From assembly GCF_008642375.1 (NCBI RefSeq), contig NZ_CP029194.1:2480001-2544000 (forward strand): a DNA stretch of 64,000 nucleotides, given 5' to 3'. The notes below the pieces were generated by a model. It had not been told where the DNA came from. It saw only the letters and a list, made by a program, of their open reading frames with translations, and searched no databases. This document shows, piece after piece, positions 26,358 to 35,683 of the stretch. Positions within the stretch are counted from its first letter, which is position 1. Every line of letters begins with the position of its first letter. The translations under genes were made by a program, and so were the position numbers. Source of the DNA: Streptomyces venezuelae. GTDB lineage: Bacteria; Actinomycetota; Actinomycetes; Streptomycetales; Streptomycetaceae.

Positions 26358-27122
26358 TCAGGCCCGGGTGCCCTGGTCGCTCACGAGCGTGCCGATCTTC
26401 TCACCCTTCACCGCGCGAGCGATATTGCCCTCGGTGAGCAGTTCGAAGACGAGGATCGGGAGCTTGTTGTCCCTGCACAGGGTGATGGCGGTGGCGTCGG
26501 CGACCTTGAGGTCGCGGGAGAGCACCTCGCCGTACTCCAGCGCATCGAACTTCACCGCGCCGGGGTTGGCCTTCGGGTCGGAGTCGTAGACGCCGTCCAC
26601 ACCGTTCTTGCCCATGAGCAGGGCCTCGGCGTCGATCTCCAGGGCTCGCTGGGCCGCGGTGGTGTCGGTGGAGAAGTACGGCATGCCCATGCCCGCACCG
26701 AAGATGACCACACGGCCCTTCTCCAGGTGGCGCACGGCGCGCAGCGGGATGTACGGCTCGGCGACCTGGCCCATGGTGATGGCGGTCTGGACGCGCGAGT
26801 CGATGCCCTCCTTCTCCAGGAAGTCCTGGAGGGCGAGGCAGTTCATCACGGTGCCGAGCATGCCCATGTAGTCGGAGCGGGCCCGGTCCATGCCGCGCTG
26901 CTGGAGCTCGGCGCCACGGAAGAAGTTGCCGCCGCCGATCACCACCGCGATCTCCGCGCCGTCGCGGACGACCGCCGCGATCTCACGCGCGATGGCGTGC
27001 ACGACGTTGGGGTCGACGCCCAGGCCGGTACCGCCGGAGAAGGCTTCTCCGGACAGCTTCAGCATGTAGCGGCCGGCCTTTTTGCCGTTGTTGTCGTCGC
27101 CCTGTACGGCGCCCTGGTTCAT
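26358..27122 (-). CDS. pyrH: UMP kinase
   Basis: Protein of 254 residues from the ATG at 27122, which has a strong GAGGAGAT site; an in-frame ATG 18 bases upstream (MHEEIS) overlaps that site. It phosphorylates UMP to UDP using the amino-acid-kinase fold: [37 protein letters not shown], and [14 protein letters not shown] are intact. It is a hexamer regulated by GTP and UTP in other bacteria. Confidence 0.96.
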   Translation of the reverse strand: MNQGAVQGDDNNGKKAGRYMLKLSGEAFSGGTGLGVDPNVVHAIAREIAAVVRDGAEIAVVIGGGNFFRGAELQQRGMDRARSDYMGMLGTVMNCLALQDFLEKEGIDSRVQTAITMGQVAEPYIPLRAVRHLEKGRVVIFGAGMGMPYFSTDTTAAQRALEIDAEALLMGKNGVDGVYDSDPKANPGAVKFDALEYGEVLSRDLKVADATAITLCRDNKLPILVFELLTEGNIARAVKGEKIGTLVSDQGTRA

Positions 27123-27146
27123 GGAGATCTCCTCGTGCACATACGA

Positions 27147-27198
27147 AGGAGGCCATTGCCTTGGGTCCTCGCGGTATCCCGTACGGCAATGGCCTCCT
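27147..27198 (-). terminator. Hairpin between tsf and pyrH
   Basis: Perfect 14-bp arms aggaggccattgcc (27147-27160) and ggcaatggcctcct (27185-27198) with a 24-base loop. It lies in the 163-base tsf-pyrH gap, close to the pyrH start. It may be a terminator or attenuator that lowers pyrH relative to tsf. Confidence 0.65.
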
Positions 27199-27285
27199 CG
27201 TCAGATCTGCGGTCGTCCTGCGCGGTGGCGGACGACTGCCTCAGACCCTACCGGGGTCCGGTGTCCGTCGCGTTCGCGGACGGAC

Positions 27286-28122
27286 TCAGATGCCGACCTT
27301 GATGCGCGTGAAGCGCTTCAGGGTGACACCGGCCTCGTCCAGGACCTGCTGGACGGACTTCTTGTTGTCCAGGGCGTACGGCTGGCCGAGCAGCGTGGCG
27401 TCCTTGAAGAAGCCGTTGACGCGACCCTCGACGATCTTCGGGAGCGCGGCCTCGGGCTTGCCCTCGGCGCGGGTGGTCTCCTCGGCGACGCGACGCTCGG
27501 TCTCGACGACCTCGGCCGGAACGTCCTCACGGGTGAGGTACTTCGGCGCGAAGGCGGCGATGTGCTGGGCGACACCCTTGGCGACGGCGGCGTCGGCCTT
27601 GTCGAACTCGACGAGGACACCGATCTGCGGCGGGAGGTCCGGCATCGTGCGGTGCATGTACGCGAAGACGAAGCCGTCGGCGTACTGCGCGAAGCGGTCC
27701 AGGACGATCTTCTCGCCGAGGTTGGCGTTGGCCTCGTCGACGAACGCCTGCACGGTCTTGCCGGCCTCGATCTCGGAGGCGAGCAGCGCCTCGATGTCGG
27801 CCGGGGCGGTGGCGGCGACGTGCGCGGCCAGCTGGTTGGCGACGGCCTGGAACTTGTCACCCTTGGCGACGAAGTCCGTCTCGCACTTCAGCTCGACGAG
27901 GACACCGGAGGTGTTGTCGTCGGCGATGAGGGAGACCACGGCGCCGTTCTCGGCAGAGCGGCCCTCGCGCTTGGCGACACCCTTCTGGCCCTTGATGCGC
28001 AGCGCCTCGACGGCCTTGTCGACGTTGCCGTCGGCCTCGTCCAGGGCCTTCTTGCAGTCCATCATGCCGGCGCCGGTGAGCTCGCGGAGCTTCTTGACGT
28101 CAGCGGCGGTGTAGTTCGCCAT
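27286..28122 (-). CDS. tsf: Elongation factor Ts
   Basis: Protein of 278 residues, guanine-nucleotide exchange factor for EF-Tu. N-terminal UBA-like domain: [21 protein letters not shown] (conserved [12 protein letters not shown]). Core: [11 protein letters not shown] and [12 protein letters not shown]-terminal: [15 protein letters not shown]. It follows rpsB by 102 bases that include a hairpin. The start ATG is standard. Confidence 0.97.
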   Translation of the reverse strand: MANYTAADVKKLRELTGAGMMDCKKALDEADGNVDKAVEALRIKGQKGVAKREGRSAENGAVVSLIADDNTSGVLVELKCETDFVAKGDKFQAVANQLAAHVAATAPADIEALLASEIEAGKTVQAFVDEANANLGEKIVLDRFAQYADGFVFAYMHRTMPDLPPQIGVLVEFDKADAAVAKGVAQHIAAFAPKYLTREDVPAEVVETERRVAEETTRAEGKPEAALPKIVEGRVNGFFKDATLLGQPYALDNKKSVQQVLDEAGVTLKRFTRIKVGI

Positions 28123-28171
28123 GAGTCTGTTTCTCTCTCGAAGTCTGAAAGATCGGGCGGGTCCACGGGTG

Positions 28172-28202
28172 GACGGCGGGGGCTTCGTGAGCCCCCGCCG
28201 TC
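28172..28202 (-). terminator. Hairpin between rpsB and tsf
   Basis: Perfect 13-bp stem gacggcgggggct (28172-28184), loop tcgtg, agcccccgccgtc (28190-28202). A classic partial terminator position between these two genes. Confidence 0.75.
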
Positions 28203-28224
28203 GTCACCCGAAGGTCCTGAAGGG

Positions 28225-29133
28225 TCAGGCCTGCTCGGCGTCCGCGGCCGGAGCCTCGGCCTCGGCAGCAGCCTCGGCCGGGGCGTCGGCGGCCTCGGCG
28301 TCGGCGACCTTCTCGGTCTCGGCGGAGGTCTGGACCTCGGCGTCGTCGGCCTTCTTCTCGCCCTCGAGCAGGTCGCGCTCCCACTCGGCGAGGGGCTCGC
28401 CGGCGGCCTTCTCGCCCGGCTTCGAGTCACCGGTCGCGGCACCGGAACGGGCGATGAGGCCCTCGGCGACGGCGTCGGCGATCACGCGGGTGAGCAGGGT
28501 GACGGAGCGGATCGCGTCGTCGTTGCCCGGGATCTTGTAGTCGACCTCGTCGGGGTCGCAGTTGGTGTCGAGGATCGCGACGACCGGGATCTTGAGCTTG
28601 CGAGCCTCGCCGACGGCGATGTGCTCCTTCTTGGTGTCCACGATCCAGACGGCGCTGGGCACCTTGGACATCTCGCGGATACCACCGAGGGTCTTCTCCA
28701 GCTTGGCCTTCTCGCGCGAGAGGACCAGGAGCTCCTTCTTGGTGAGACCCGAGGCGGCGACGTCCTCGAAGTCGATCTGCTCGAGCTCCTTGAGGCGCTG
28801 CAGACGCTTGTAGACGGTGGAGAAGTTGGTGAGCATGCCACCGAGCCAACGCTGGTTGACGTACGGCATGCCGACACGCGTCGCCTGCTCGGCGATGGCC
28901 TCCTGGGCCTGCTTCTTCGTACCGACGAACATGATGGAGCCGCCGTGCGCGACGGTCTCCTTGACGAACTCGTAGGCGCGGTCGATGTACGACAGCGACT
29001 GGAGCAGGTCGATGATGTAGATGCCGTTGCGCTCCGTGAAGATGAAGCGACGCATCTTCGGGTTCCAACGACGGGTCTGGTGACCGAAGTGGACGCCGCT
29101 CTCCAGCAGCTCCCGCATCGTGACGACGGCCAT
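28225..29133 (-). CDS. rpsB: 30S ribosomal protein S2
   Basis: Protein of 302 residues. The core has [43 protein letters not shown] and [10 protein letters not shown]. The C-terminal 50 residues are an acidic Ala/Glu-rich tail seen in actinomycetes, longer than in E. coli S2 (241). The frame is open far upstream, but ATG at 29133 fits the family and follows an AAGGAGA site. It heads the rpsB-tsf unit. Confidence 0.97.
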   Translation of the reverse strand: MAVVTMRELLESGVHFGHQTRRWNPKMRRFIFTERNGIYIIDLLQSLSYIDRAYEFVKETVAHGGSIMFVGTKKQAQEAIAEQATRVGMPYVNQRWLGGMLTNFSTVYKRLQRLKELEQIDFEDVAASGLTKKELLVLSREKAKLEKTLGGIREMSKVPSAVWIVDTKKEHIAVGEARKLKIPVVAILDTNCDPDEVDYKIPGNDDAIRSVTLLTRVIADAVAEGLIARSGAATGDSKPGEKAAGEPLAEWERDLLEGEKKADDAEVQTSAETEKVADAEAADAPAEAAAEAEAPAADAEQA

Positions 29134-29388
29134 GGCCGTATCTCCTTGGGTTTCTCGGTTGTTTTCCTGACGCCCCGACGCGCCATGCCCACAAGGGACC
29201 GAAAGGCGCTGCCACAGCCGGTGAGGGTTATGGCGGGGCGTGCGAAGTCGACCCGGTGACCCGAGTCGCCATAGGAAGTGTACGGGACCCCGGGAGCGGC
29301 GGGTGACGGCACTGTCCACAACCGGCGGGTAGTCCACAGAAACCGTCCCCGACCCCCGTGGACCGGTCACCCCGGGGAGTCTTCCCCC

Positions 29389-29877
29389 ATGCGTCTCATG
29401 ACCTTGCTCCTGACCCTCGGCCTGCTGTGGCCGGTGGGTCCGCCCCCGCCGGAGATCCTTCGCGGCTGGCAGCCCCCGGCGGGCCCGTACGGCCCCGGCC
29501 ACCGCGGCGTCGACCTGGCGGCGCCGCCCGGCGTCGAGGTGCGCGCGCCGGCGGCGGGCACGGTCTCCTTCGCGGGCCCGGTCGGCGGCCGGGGGGTGCT
29601 CACCCTCACCTTCCCGGGCACGGGCGCTCCCCCGCTGCGTACGACCTTCTCCCCGGTGACCCCGCTGGTGAAGGCGGGCACCCGGGTCGCCGCCGGCGCT
29701 CCCGTCGCCCGGGTCGCACCGGGGACGCACTGCCCGGAGACCTGTCTCCACTGGGGCCTGCTCCGCGGCAAGACCTATCTGAACCCGCTGCTCCTGATCA
29801 GGAGGGCCCCGTCACGGCTCCTGCCGGTCGACGGGGGGCCGGGGGGTGTCCTGTCGATCAGGCCGGGGAGCCGTTGA
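29389..29877 (+). CDS. Small secreted M23 family metallopeptidase
   Basis: Protein of 162 residues. The N-terminus is a short signal-like helix ([17 protein letters not shown]). The LytM zinc ligands are visible as [12 protein letters not shown] (HxxxD) and CLHWGLLRG (second His motif, here HWG instead of the usual HLHFE). It probably cuts peptidoglycan cross-links, or is a regulator if the altered second motif weakens zinc binding. ATG at 29389 follows cggggag. The 3' end overlaps the convergent TetR gene by 20 bases. Confidence 0.85.
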   Translation: MRLMTLLLTLGLLWPVGPPPPEILRGWQPPAGPYGPGHRGVDLAAPPGVEVRAPAAGTVSFAGPVGGRGVLTLTFPGTGAPPLRTTFSPVTPLVKAGTRVAAGAPVARVAPGTHCPETCLHWGLLRGKTYLNPLLLIRRAPSRLLPVDGGPGGVLSIRPGSR

Positions 29878-30448
29878 CGCCGTGGAGGGCCATCGCGACC
29901 GCCGCCTCGGCGATCTGCGTCGGGTCCTCCGCCGCGCCGAGCTCGATGCGGCGGACGGCCGCGTCGACGACGCCCTGGAGGAGCATGGCGCCCAGGCGGG
30001 GCTCGGGCTGACCGAGGGCGGCGAGGGCTTCGACGATCATGGCGACGAGGCCGCCGTGGGCCGCGCGGATCTTCTCGCGGGCCCCGTCGTCCAGCTCGCT
30101 CGCCGAGATCGCGACGACGGCCCGGTGCCGCCGGTCCCCGACCAGGGCCAGCTGGGTGCGGACGTACGCCTCGACCTTGCCCTCGGGCGTCTCGGCGCCG
30201 GCCATGGCGGTCTCGACCTCGGCGGCCCAGACGGGGAAGTCCACGGCGCACAGCTCTTCGACGACGGCCGCGCGCGAGCGGAAGTACTCGTAGACCGAGG
30301 ACCGGGCCAGGCCCGTGCGCTCGGCGAGTGCGGGGAAGGTCAACGCCTCCGTACCGCCCTCGGACAGCAGGGAACGCGCGGCGTCCAGCAGGGCGCCTCG
30401 CTGCATCGTCCGGTGCTCGGCCACGGAGGCCGCTCGAATCCTGGGCAC
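29858..30448 (-). CDS. TetR family transcriptional regulator
   Basis: Protein of 196 residues. The N-terminal helix-turn-helix is clear: AARSLLSEGGTEALTFPALAERTGLARSSVYEYF (seen as GTEALTFPALAERTGL then SSVYEYFRSR). The C-terminal half is the ligand-binding domain. GTG start. Its target is unknown; it lies between the M23 gene (overlapping tail-to-tail) and whiG, and is 30 bases from the whiG stop on the same strand, so it may be read from the whiG transcript. Confidence 0.9.
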   Translation of the reverse strand: MPRIRAASVAEHRTMQRGALLDAARSLLSEGGTEALTFPALAERTGLARSSVYEYFRSRAAVVEELCAVDFPVWAAEVETAMAGAETPEGKVEAYVRTQLALVGDRRHRAVVAISASELDDGAREKIRAAHGGLVAMIVEALAALGQPEPRLGAMLLQGVVDAAVRRIELGAAEDPTQIAEAAVAMALHGVNGSPA

Positions 30449-30478
30449 GGCTCCACTGTACGACCGGCTCCGGGCGGC

Positions 30479-31315
30479 TCAGCGTCCGACGTCGGCCAGC
30501 TTGGCGCGGAGCTGGAGGACCGACTTGGTGTGGATCTGGCTGACGCGGCTCTCGGTGACGCCGAGGACGTGGCCGATCTCGGCCAGCGTGAGGCCCTCGT
30601 AGTAGTAGAGCGTGACGACGGTCTTCTCCCGCTCGGGGAGCGTGTTGATCGCCCGGGCGAGCAGCCGGCGCAGCTCGCGGTCCTCCGCGACCTCGACGGG
30701 GTTGTCCGCCGCCGTGTCCTCCAGGGTGTCCATCAGGGAGAGGCGGTCGCCGCCCTCACCACCGACGTGCAGCAGCTCCTCCAGGGCGACCACGTTCGCC
30801 AGGGACAACTGGCTGAAAACCGCGTGCAGTTCCTCCAGTGTGACGTCCATCTCCGCGGCGACCTCGCTCTCGGAGGGCGTGCGCCGGAGCTGGGCTTCGA
30901 GGGTCGCGTAGGCGCGTTCGACGTTGCGCGCCTTCTGGCGGACGGAGCGCGGGATCCAGTCGAGGGCACGGAGTTCGTCGATCATCGCGCCGCGGATGCG
31001 GGTGATCGCGTACGTCTCGAACTTGATGGCGCGCTCGACGTCGAACTTCTCGATGGCGTCGATGAGGCCGAAGACCCCGGAGGAGACGAAGTCGGCCTGT
31101 TCCACGTTGGACGGCAGCCCCACGCTGACGCGTCCGGCGACGTACTTGACGAGCGGCGAGTAGTGCAGGATCAGCTGCTCCCGCAGCCGCTCGTCGCCGG
31201 TGTCCTTGTACGAGCGCCACAGCTCGTCGAGCGAGGTCGGTGCGGGTGGTCGCACGGCGCCCCGGGCTGCTGGGGGCACCGCAGCGCGGTCAGACCCGGA
31301 GGTGTGCTGGGGCAT
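30479..31315 (-). CDS. whiG: Sporulation sigma factor WhiG (FliA family)
   Basis: RNA polymerase sigma factor of 278 residues that starts aerial-hypha sporulation in Streptomyces. Region 2: [38 protein letters not shown] and [28 protein letters not shown]. Region 4: [37 protein letters not shown], seen in pieces. ATG at MPQHTSGSD gives the expected length; an in-frame extension upstream has no family match. A three-unit 12-bp repeat and TCACC motifs lie in the leader. RsiG with cyclic di-GMP restrains WhiG in relatives. Confidence 0.95.
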   Translation of the reverse strand: MPQHTSGSDRAAVPPAARGAVRPPAPTSLDELWRSYKDTGDERLREQLILHYSPLVKYVAGRVSVGLPSNVEQADFVSSGVFGLIDAIEKFDVERAIKFETYAITRIRGAMIDELRALDWIPRSVRQKARNVERAYATLEAQLRRTPSESEVAAEMDVTLEELHAVFSQLSLANVVALEELLHVGGEGGDRLSLMDTLEDTAADNPVEVAEDRELRRLLARAINTLPEREKTVVTLYYYEGLTLAEIGHVLGVTESRVSQIHTKSVLQLRAKLADVGR

Positions 31316-31354
31316 GCGTTGCCTTGAGCCGTTCTGCTGTCGGGTGTGTCGGTG

Positions 31355-31390
31355 GGGGTGTCCTGTGGGGTGTCCTGAGGGGAATCCTGG
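31355..31390. repeat. Three 12-bp tandem repeats upstream of whiG
   Basis: Units ggggtgtcctgt (31355-31366), ggggtgtcctga (31367-31378) and ggggaatcctgg (31379-31390). They lie 40-75 bases upstream of the whiG start, in its leader or promoter. Meaning unknown. Confidence 0.65.
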
Positions 31391-31566
31391 TGAGCGTAGC
31401 GTGAGTGCGCTGTCGCGGTGCGCGAACATCGGTGGATCGCGCCGGTCCGGGTGGACGCCGTCGGCCACATCTTCGAACCCGGGCCGTGGCGCGTGCAGGC
31501 CCCTCGGATTCGGCCGAGAGAACTCGGTTGCTCATCGGCTTCACCCTGTCACCCGAATGCGCCAGG

Positions 31567-32718
31567 TCAAGTATCGCCTCGCCGCGCGTTCGACCGGTCT
31601 GTGGCCGTGTTCGTCAACTGCCAGCCCTCCCCGTACCGTTCGACGAAGCCGAGGGAGTGCAGTTCGTACAGCTTCGCGAGGGTGTCGTCGGGGGTGTTTC
31701 CGGCTCGTCGGGCGATGACGGTCGTGGGTGTGGGGCCGCGGGCGGGGACGGCTTCGAGGATGTGCGCGGTGGCGGGCGCGAGCAGGTCGCGGGGCAGGAC
31801 GGGGCCGCGTCGGGCGGGGGCGAGTTCGCCCATGTCGCCGACGAGTTCGACGATCTCCTGTGCGTCGGTGACGAGGGTGGCGTCGCTCCGGAGCAGCTCG
31901 TGGACGCCGGCGGACAGCGCGCTGGTGACGGGGCCGGGGACACCCATGGTGTGGCGGCCGAGGCGGGCGGCGGCGCGGGCCGTGACGAGCGAGCCGCTGC
32001 GGTGCTGGGCCTCGACGACGACGGTGCCGCGGGTGAGGGCGGCGATCACGCGGTTGCGGAGGATGAAGCGGCTGGGTGTGGGGTGGCTTTCGGGTGGCAG
32101 TTCCCCGACGACGAGTCCTTGTTCCGCGATGCGGCCGATGAGCCCGCCGTGGCCTCGGGGGTACGGGGTGTCGACGCCGCAGGCGAGGACGGCGACGGTG
32201 GCTCCGCCGGCGGCGAGGGCGCCGCGGTGGGCCGCGCCGTCGATGCCGTAGGCGGCGCCGGAGACGACGACCCAGCCCTGTCGGGCGAGGCCGGTGGCGA
32301 GCTCGGCCGCGATGTGGGCGCCGTACGGGGTGCAGGCGCGGGCTCCGACGAGGGCGACGGAGCGCAGGGCCCAGGTCCGCAGGTCGGCGGGGCCCCGGAG
32401 CCAGAGGCCGAACGGGCGGGAGTGACCGAGGTCGTCGAGTTGACGGGGCCATTCGGTGTCGCCGGGGATGAGGAAGCGCCCGCCGAGCCGGTGGACGGTG
32501 TCGAGGTCACGGGCGGGTTCGGCGGCGGTGGCGCGTCGTCGCCAGCTGTCGACGCGTTTCGCCCCGGTGCCGGGGAAGGGGTCGTCGCCCGGGTGGAGGA
32601 GCCGGTCGAGGAAGCCGGCCGCTCCGTGGTGCCGGAGCCAGCGTCCGGCGTGCTCGTCGCCGGGTTCGACGGTTCGCGTGAGGGTCGCGCGGGCGATTCG
32701 CTCGTCCGTGGCGGTCAT
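31567..32718 (-). CDS. dprA: DNA-processing protein DprA
   Basis: Protein of 383 residues. It binds single-stranded DNA and loads RecA in naturally competent bacteria; in Streptomyces its role is unclear. The Rossmann core has VALVGARACTPYG, VVSGAAYGIDGAAHRGAL, ACGVDTPYPRGH and the FILRNRVIAALTRGTVVVEA stretch in pieces. A C-terminal winged helix (PTTVIARRAGNTPDDTLAKL) is present. It overlaps the comM stop by 4 bases. The long upstream open frame is the comM gene. Confidence 0.92.
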   Translation of the reverse strand: MTATDERIARATLTRTVEPGDEHAGRWLRHHGAAGFLDRLLHPGDDPFPGTGAKRVDSWRRRATAAEPARDLDTVHRLGGRFLIPGDTEWPRQLDDLGHSRPFGLWLRGPADLRTWALRSVALVGARACTPYGAHIAAELATGLARQGWVVVSGAAYGIDGAAHRGALAAGGATVAVLACGVDTPYPRGHGGLIGRIAEQGLVVGELPPESHPTPSRFILRNRVIAALTRGTVVVEAQHRSGSLVTARAAARLGRHTMGVPGPVTSALSAGVHELLRSDATLVTDAQEIVELVGDMGELAPARRGPVLPRDLLAPATAHILEAVPARGPTPTTVIARRAGNTPDDTLAKLYELHSLGFVERYGEGWQLTNTATDRSNARRGDT

Positions 32719-34328
32719 GCGCGCTCCCCCGCTCCCACGGGCACGCCGCGGGCGATGCCGGTGCGCATTTCGAGCGCGAGGGCGATGTCCCCGCTGCCGG
32801 GCCGGTCGTGCCCGGCGAGGTCGGCGACGGTCCAGGCGACGCGGAGGACGCGGTCGAGGCCGCGGGCGGTGAGGAGTCCGCGTTCGATGTCTCGTTCGGC
32901 GGCGGCGAGGGCGCCGGGTGCGGCGAGGTAGCGCGTACGGAGTTCGTGTCCGGGGATCTCGCTGTTGACGCTCCAGGGGGTGTCGGCGAGGCGGTCGGTG
33001 GCACGGGCTCTGGCCTCGTGCACGCGGGCGGCGACGGTGGCGGTGGCCTCGCCCCGGCCGCCCTGTCCGAGAAGGTCGGCGCGGGTGACGGGTTCGGCCT
33101 CGACGCGGAGGTCGACGCGGTCGAGGAGGGGGCCGGAGAGGCGGGCCTGGTAGCGGCGGATGACGGAGGAGGGGCATTCGCAGCCGTCGCCCTGGAGGGT
33201 GTGCCGTCCACAGGGGCAGGGGTTGGCGGCGAGGACGAGGAGGAAGCGGGCGGGGAGGCGGACCACGCCCGCGGCGCGGGCGATGACGACGTGTCCGGAT
33301 TCGAGGGGCTGACGGAGTGCGTCGAGGACCTTGCCGGAGAACTCGGGGGCTTCGTCGAGAAAGGGAATGCCGCGGTGTGCCAGGGAGACGGCGCCGGGCC
33401 TCGGGAGGCCGTTGCCGCCGCCGACGAGGGACTGCATGGTGGCGGAGTGGTGCGGCGCGCAGTAGGGGGCGCGGCGGACGAGGGGTTCGCCCGGCGGGAG
33501 GATGCCGGCGACCGAGTGGACGGCGGTGACTTCGAGGGACTCCTGCCGGGTGAGGGGCGGGAGGATGCCGGGGAGGCGCTCGGCGAGCATGGTCTTCCCG
33601 GCGCCCGGAGGGCCGGAGAGCATCAGGTGGTGGCTGCCGGCGGCGGCGATCTCCAGGGCGTGGCGGGCCCGGTGCTGGCCGGCGACGTCGGCGAGGTCGG
33701 GTCCTTCGGCGGGATCGGCGGCGAGTCCGGTGCCGATGCCGGCGCCGGGGACGAGGAGTCCGGCGAGCATGGCGTCGGGCCGTCCCTCCTCGGTGGGTTC
33801 CTCGTCGGGGACGGGTTCGTCGGTGAGGACGGCGATCAGCTGGCGGAGGGTGCGGACGCCGAGGACGGAGACGCCGGGGACGAGCGCGGCCTCACCGGCG
33901 GTCTGTTCGGGGACGACGACCTGGTGGTATCCGGCCTCGGCGGCGGCGAGGACGGCGGGCAGGACGCCTCGGACGGGCCGGACGCGGCCGTCGAGTCCGA
34001 GTTCGCCGATGAGGACGAGGTCGGCGATGGTGCGGGGGTCGATCCGCTCGGCGGCGCCCAGGACGGCGGCCGCGACGGCCAGGTCGAAGCCGCTGCCGCT
34101 CTTGGGGACGGACGCGGGGCTGAGTCCGACGGTGAGCTTCTTCTGGGGCCATTCGGCGCCGGAGTTGACCACGGCGGCCCGGACCCGGTCGCGGCTCTCG
34201 CTGAGGCTCTTGTCGGGGAGTCCCACGAGGGTGAAGGCGGCGACGCCCGGTTCGAGGTCGGCCTGGACCTCGACGACGACGCCTTCGACGCCGACGAGGG
34301 CGACGGAGCAGGTGCGGGCGAATCCCAT
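32715..34328 (-). CDS. comM: ComM/YifB family Mg-chelatase-like AAA ATPase
   Basis: Protein of 537 residues. An N-terminal Lon-like fold domain (ADLEPGVAAFTLVGLPDKSLSES in part) precedes the Mg-chelatase ATPase domain with Walker A GPPGAGKTML, Walker B FLDEAPEFSG and a C-terminal region with PCPCGRH. ComM hexamers drive branch migration during natural transformation in Gram-negatives. It sits between yraN (one-base overlap) and dprA (4-base overlap), so the three are one operon. Confidence 0.93.
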   Translation of the reverse strand: MGFARTCSVALVGVEGVVVEVQADLEPGVAAFTLVGLPDKSLSESRDRVRAAVVNSGAEWPQKKLTVGLSPASVPKSGSGFDLAVAAAVLGAAERIDPRTIADLVLIGELGLDGRVRPVRGVLPAVLAAAEAGYHQVVVPEQTAGEAALVPGVSVLGVRTLRQLIAVLTDEPVPDEEPTEEGRPDAMLAGLLVPGAGIGTGLAADPAEGPDLADVAGQHRARHALEIAAAGSHHLMLSGPPGAGKTMLAERLPGILPPLTRQESLEVTAVHSVAGILPPGEPLVRRAPYCAPHHSATMQSLVGGGNGLPRPGAVSLAHRGIPFLDEAPEFSGKVLDALRQPLESGHVVIARAAGVVRLPARFLLVLAANPCPCGRHTLQGDGCECPSSVIRRYQARLSGPLLDRVDLRVEAEPVTRADLLGQGGRGEATATVAARVHEARARATDRLADTPWSVNSEIPGHELRTRYLAAPGALAAAERDIERGLLTARGLDRVLRVAWTVADLAGHDRPGSGDIALALEMRTGIARGVPVGAGERA

Positions 34329-34693
34329 CAGGCCACCCCCTGGGCGTGGGTGAGGACGGGGGCGCCCTTGCGGGGCAGGACGATGCCGACGAGGTCGATG
34401 CGGACCCCGCCCGTGGGAGCGGGAGTGCCGGTACGGTCGAGCCAGCAGGCGGCGAGACGGCGGAGCCGCTCGGCCTTGGTCGGGGTGACGGCGGCCATCG
34501 GGTGTTCGTAGGCGCCGTGGCGTCGGGTCTTGACCTCGCAGATGACGAGGGTGTCGCCGTCACGGGCGACGATGTCGATCTCGCCCGCCCGGCCGCAGCG
34601 CCAGTTGCGGGCGAGGATGTGCATGCCGGTCGCGGTGAGCCGACGGGTCGCCAGCTCTTCCCCGTACCGTCCGAGGGCTTGGGTCCTGTTCAT
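34328..34693 (-). CDS. YraN family (UPF0102) endonuclease-like protein
   Basis: Protein of 121 residues. The PD-(D/E)xK nuclease-like core is visible: [34 protein letters not shown], then KAERLRRLA. The E and K of GEIDIV and EVKTR are the presumed metal-binding residues. Function unknown; often beside comM, dprA and rnhB. It has a GGAGGTGG ribosome-binding site and is the first gene of the comM-dprA unit. Confidence 0.92.
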   Translation of the reverse strand: MNRTQALGRYGEELATRRLTATGMHILARNWRCGRAGEIDIVARDGDTLVICEVKTRRHGAYEHPMAAVTPTKAERLRRLAACWLDRTGTPAPTGGVRIDLVGIVLPRKGAPVLTHAQGVA

Positions 34694-34797
34694 GCGGTAC
34701 CACCTCCGTCACCGACTGTGACGGAGTGCACCGGACCGCGTGCGGGCCTGTGGAGGGCCGGGGTGCTGTGGAGAACTCGCTCACCCCTGGGGGTGAG

Positions 34798-35106
34798 TCA
34801 GCTGCCGGGAAGTTCGAGGTCGCTCTTGTTGAGCTCCTCGATGTTCACGTCCTTGAAGGTCAGCACGCGGACCTGCTTGACGAACCTGGCCGGCCTGTAC
34901 ATGTCCCAGACCCAGGCATCGGCCATGCTGACCTCGAAGAAGACCTCGCCCTGGACCGAGTGCACCTGCATCTCGTAGTCATTGGTGAGGTAGAAGCGCC
35001 GCTCGGTTTCGATCACGTATTTGAACAGCCCGACGACGTCGCGGTACTCCCGGTAGAGCTTCAGCTCCATCTCGGTCTCGTACTTCTCGAGGTCCTCGGC
35101 GCTCAT
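34798..35106 (-). CDS. DUF2469 family protein
   Basis: Protein of 102 residues, acidic, without membrane segments. The actinobacterial DUF2469 sequence MSAEDLEKYETEMELKLYRE and EVFFEVSMADAWVWDMYR is clear in pieces. It is highly conserved in Actinobacteria and has no known function. The ATG at 35106 has an AAGGGG site; the longer frame begins in unlikely sequence. It is 105 bases upstream of yraN. Confidence 0.9.
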   Translation of the reverse strand: MSAEDLEKYETEMELKLYREYRDVVGLFKYVIETERRFYLTNDYEMQVHSVQGEVFFEVSMADAWVWDMYRPARFVKQVRVLTFKDVNIEELNKSDLELPGS

Positions 35107-35161
35107 GGCATGTTCCCCTTCAGCCGTGCGTCCACCCATTGTGCGCCAGTCGGCCGCGCCC

Positions 35162-35683
35162 CTAAACGATTTCCGGGGCGAGAACCACCGGTGCACTCGG
35201 AGGTCCCTCGTCGAGCAGCGTGCGCAGCAGCTCGGCGAGTCTGGTCGGGTACACCGTCTCACGGGCCGCCGACAGTTCGGCGGAGGTCCACCATCTGAGG
35301 CCCGCGAGGCTGCGGGTCTCCAGCTCCGTGAGGGCCTGGGGGCGGGGATCGGTCCCGGTCCGGCGGATGCGGGCCAGGTAGTACCACTCGTCCTGGTCCC
35401 AGCGGCGCCCGTCGAAGGGGAAGGAGCAGTACCGCTGCCACAGGACCGGCCCGAGCTCGGCGTCGGTGATGCCGGTCTCCTCGGCGAGTTCGCGCAGCGC
35501 GGCCTCCGCCCGGGTCTCGTCGCCCTCCAGGCCGCCGCCGGGGGTGAACCACCAGGTGTCGGCGGGGTCGTCCGGTTCGTACCCGTGCATGAGCAGGATG
35601 CGGTCGTCGGGGTCGAGGAGGACGACCCTGGCCACCTGGCGCACGGCGGGCTCCGCTGCCGCGGCGGAAGCGTGATCCGTCAT
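35162..35683 (-). CDS. NUDIX hydrolase
   Basis: Protein of 173 residues. The Nudix box is complete: GGGLEGDETRAEAALRELAEETGI fits GX5EX7REUXEEXGU. It hydrolyses a nucleoside diphosphate linked to another moiety; the substrate is not predictable. The start ATG overlaps the sipZ stop by 4 bases, so it is translated from the sipZ transcript. That matches the known arrangement in S. lividans, where sipZ heads an operon with unrelated genes. Confidence 0.9.
   Translation of the reverse strand: MTDHASAAAAEPAVRQVARVVLLDPDDRILLMHGYEPDDPADTWWFTPGGGLEGDETRAEAALRELAEETGITDAELGPVLWQRYCSFPFDGRRWDQDEWYYLARIRRTGTDPRPQALTELETRSLAGLRWWTSAELSAARETVYPTRLAELLRTLLDEGPPSAPVVLAPEIV

Noticed and set aside
30479..31468. 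Longer whiG start
   Set aside because: It would add a 51-residue tail across the tandem repeats. The ATG at 31315 gives the length expected for WhiG.
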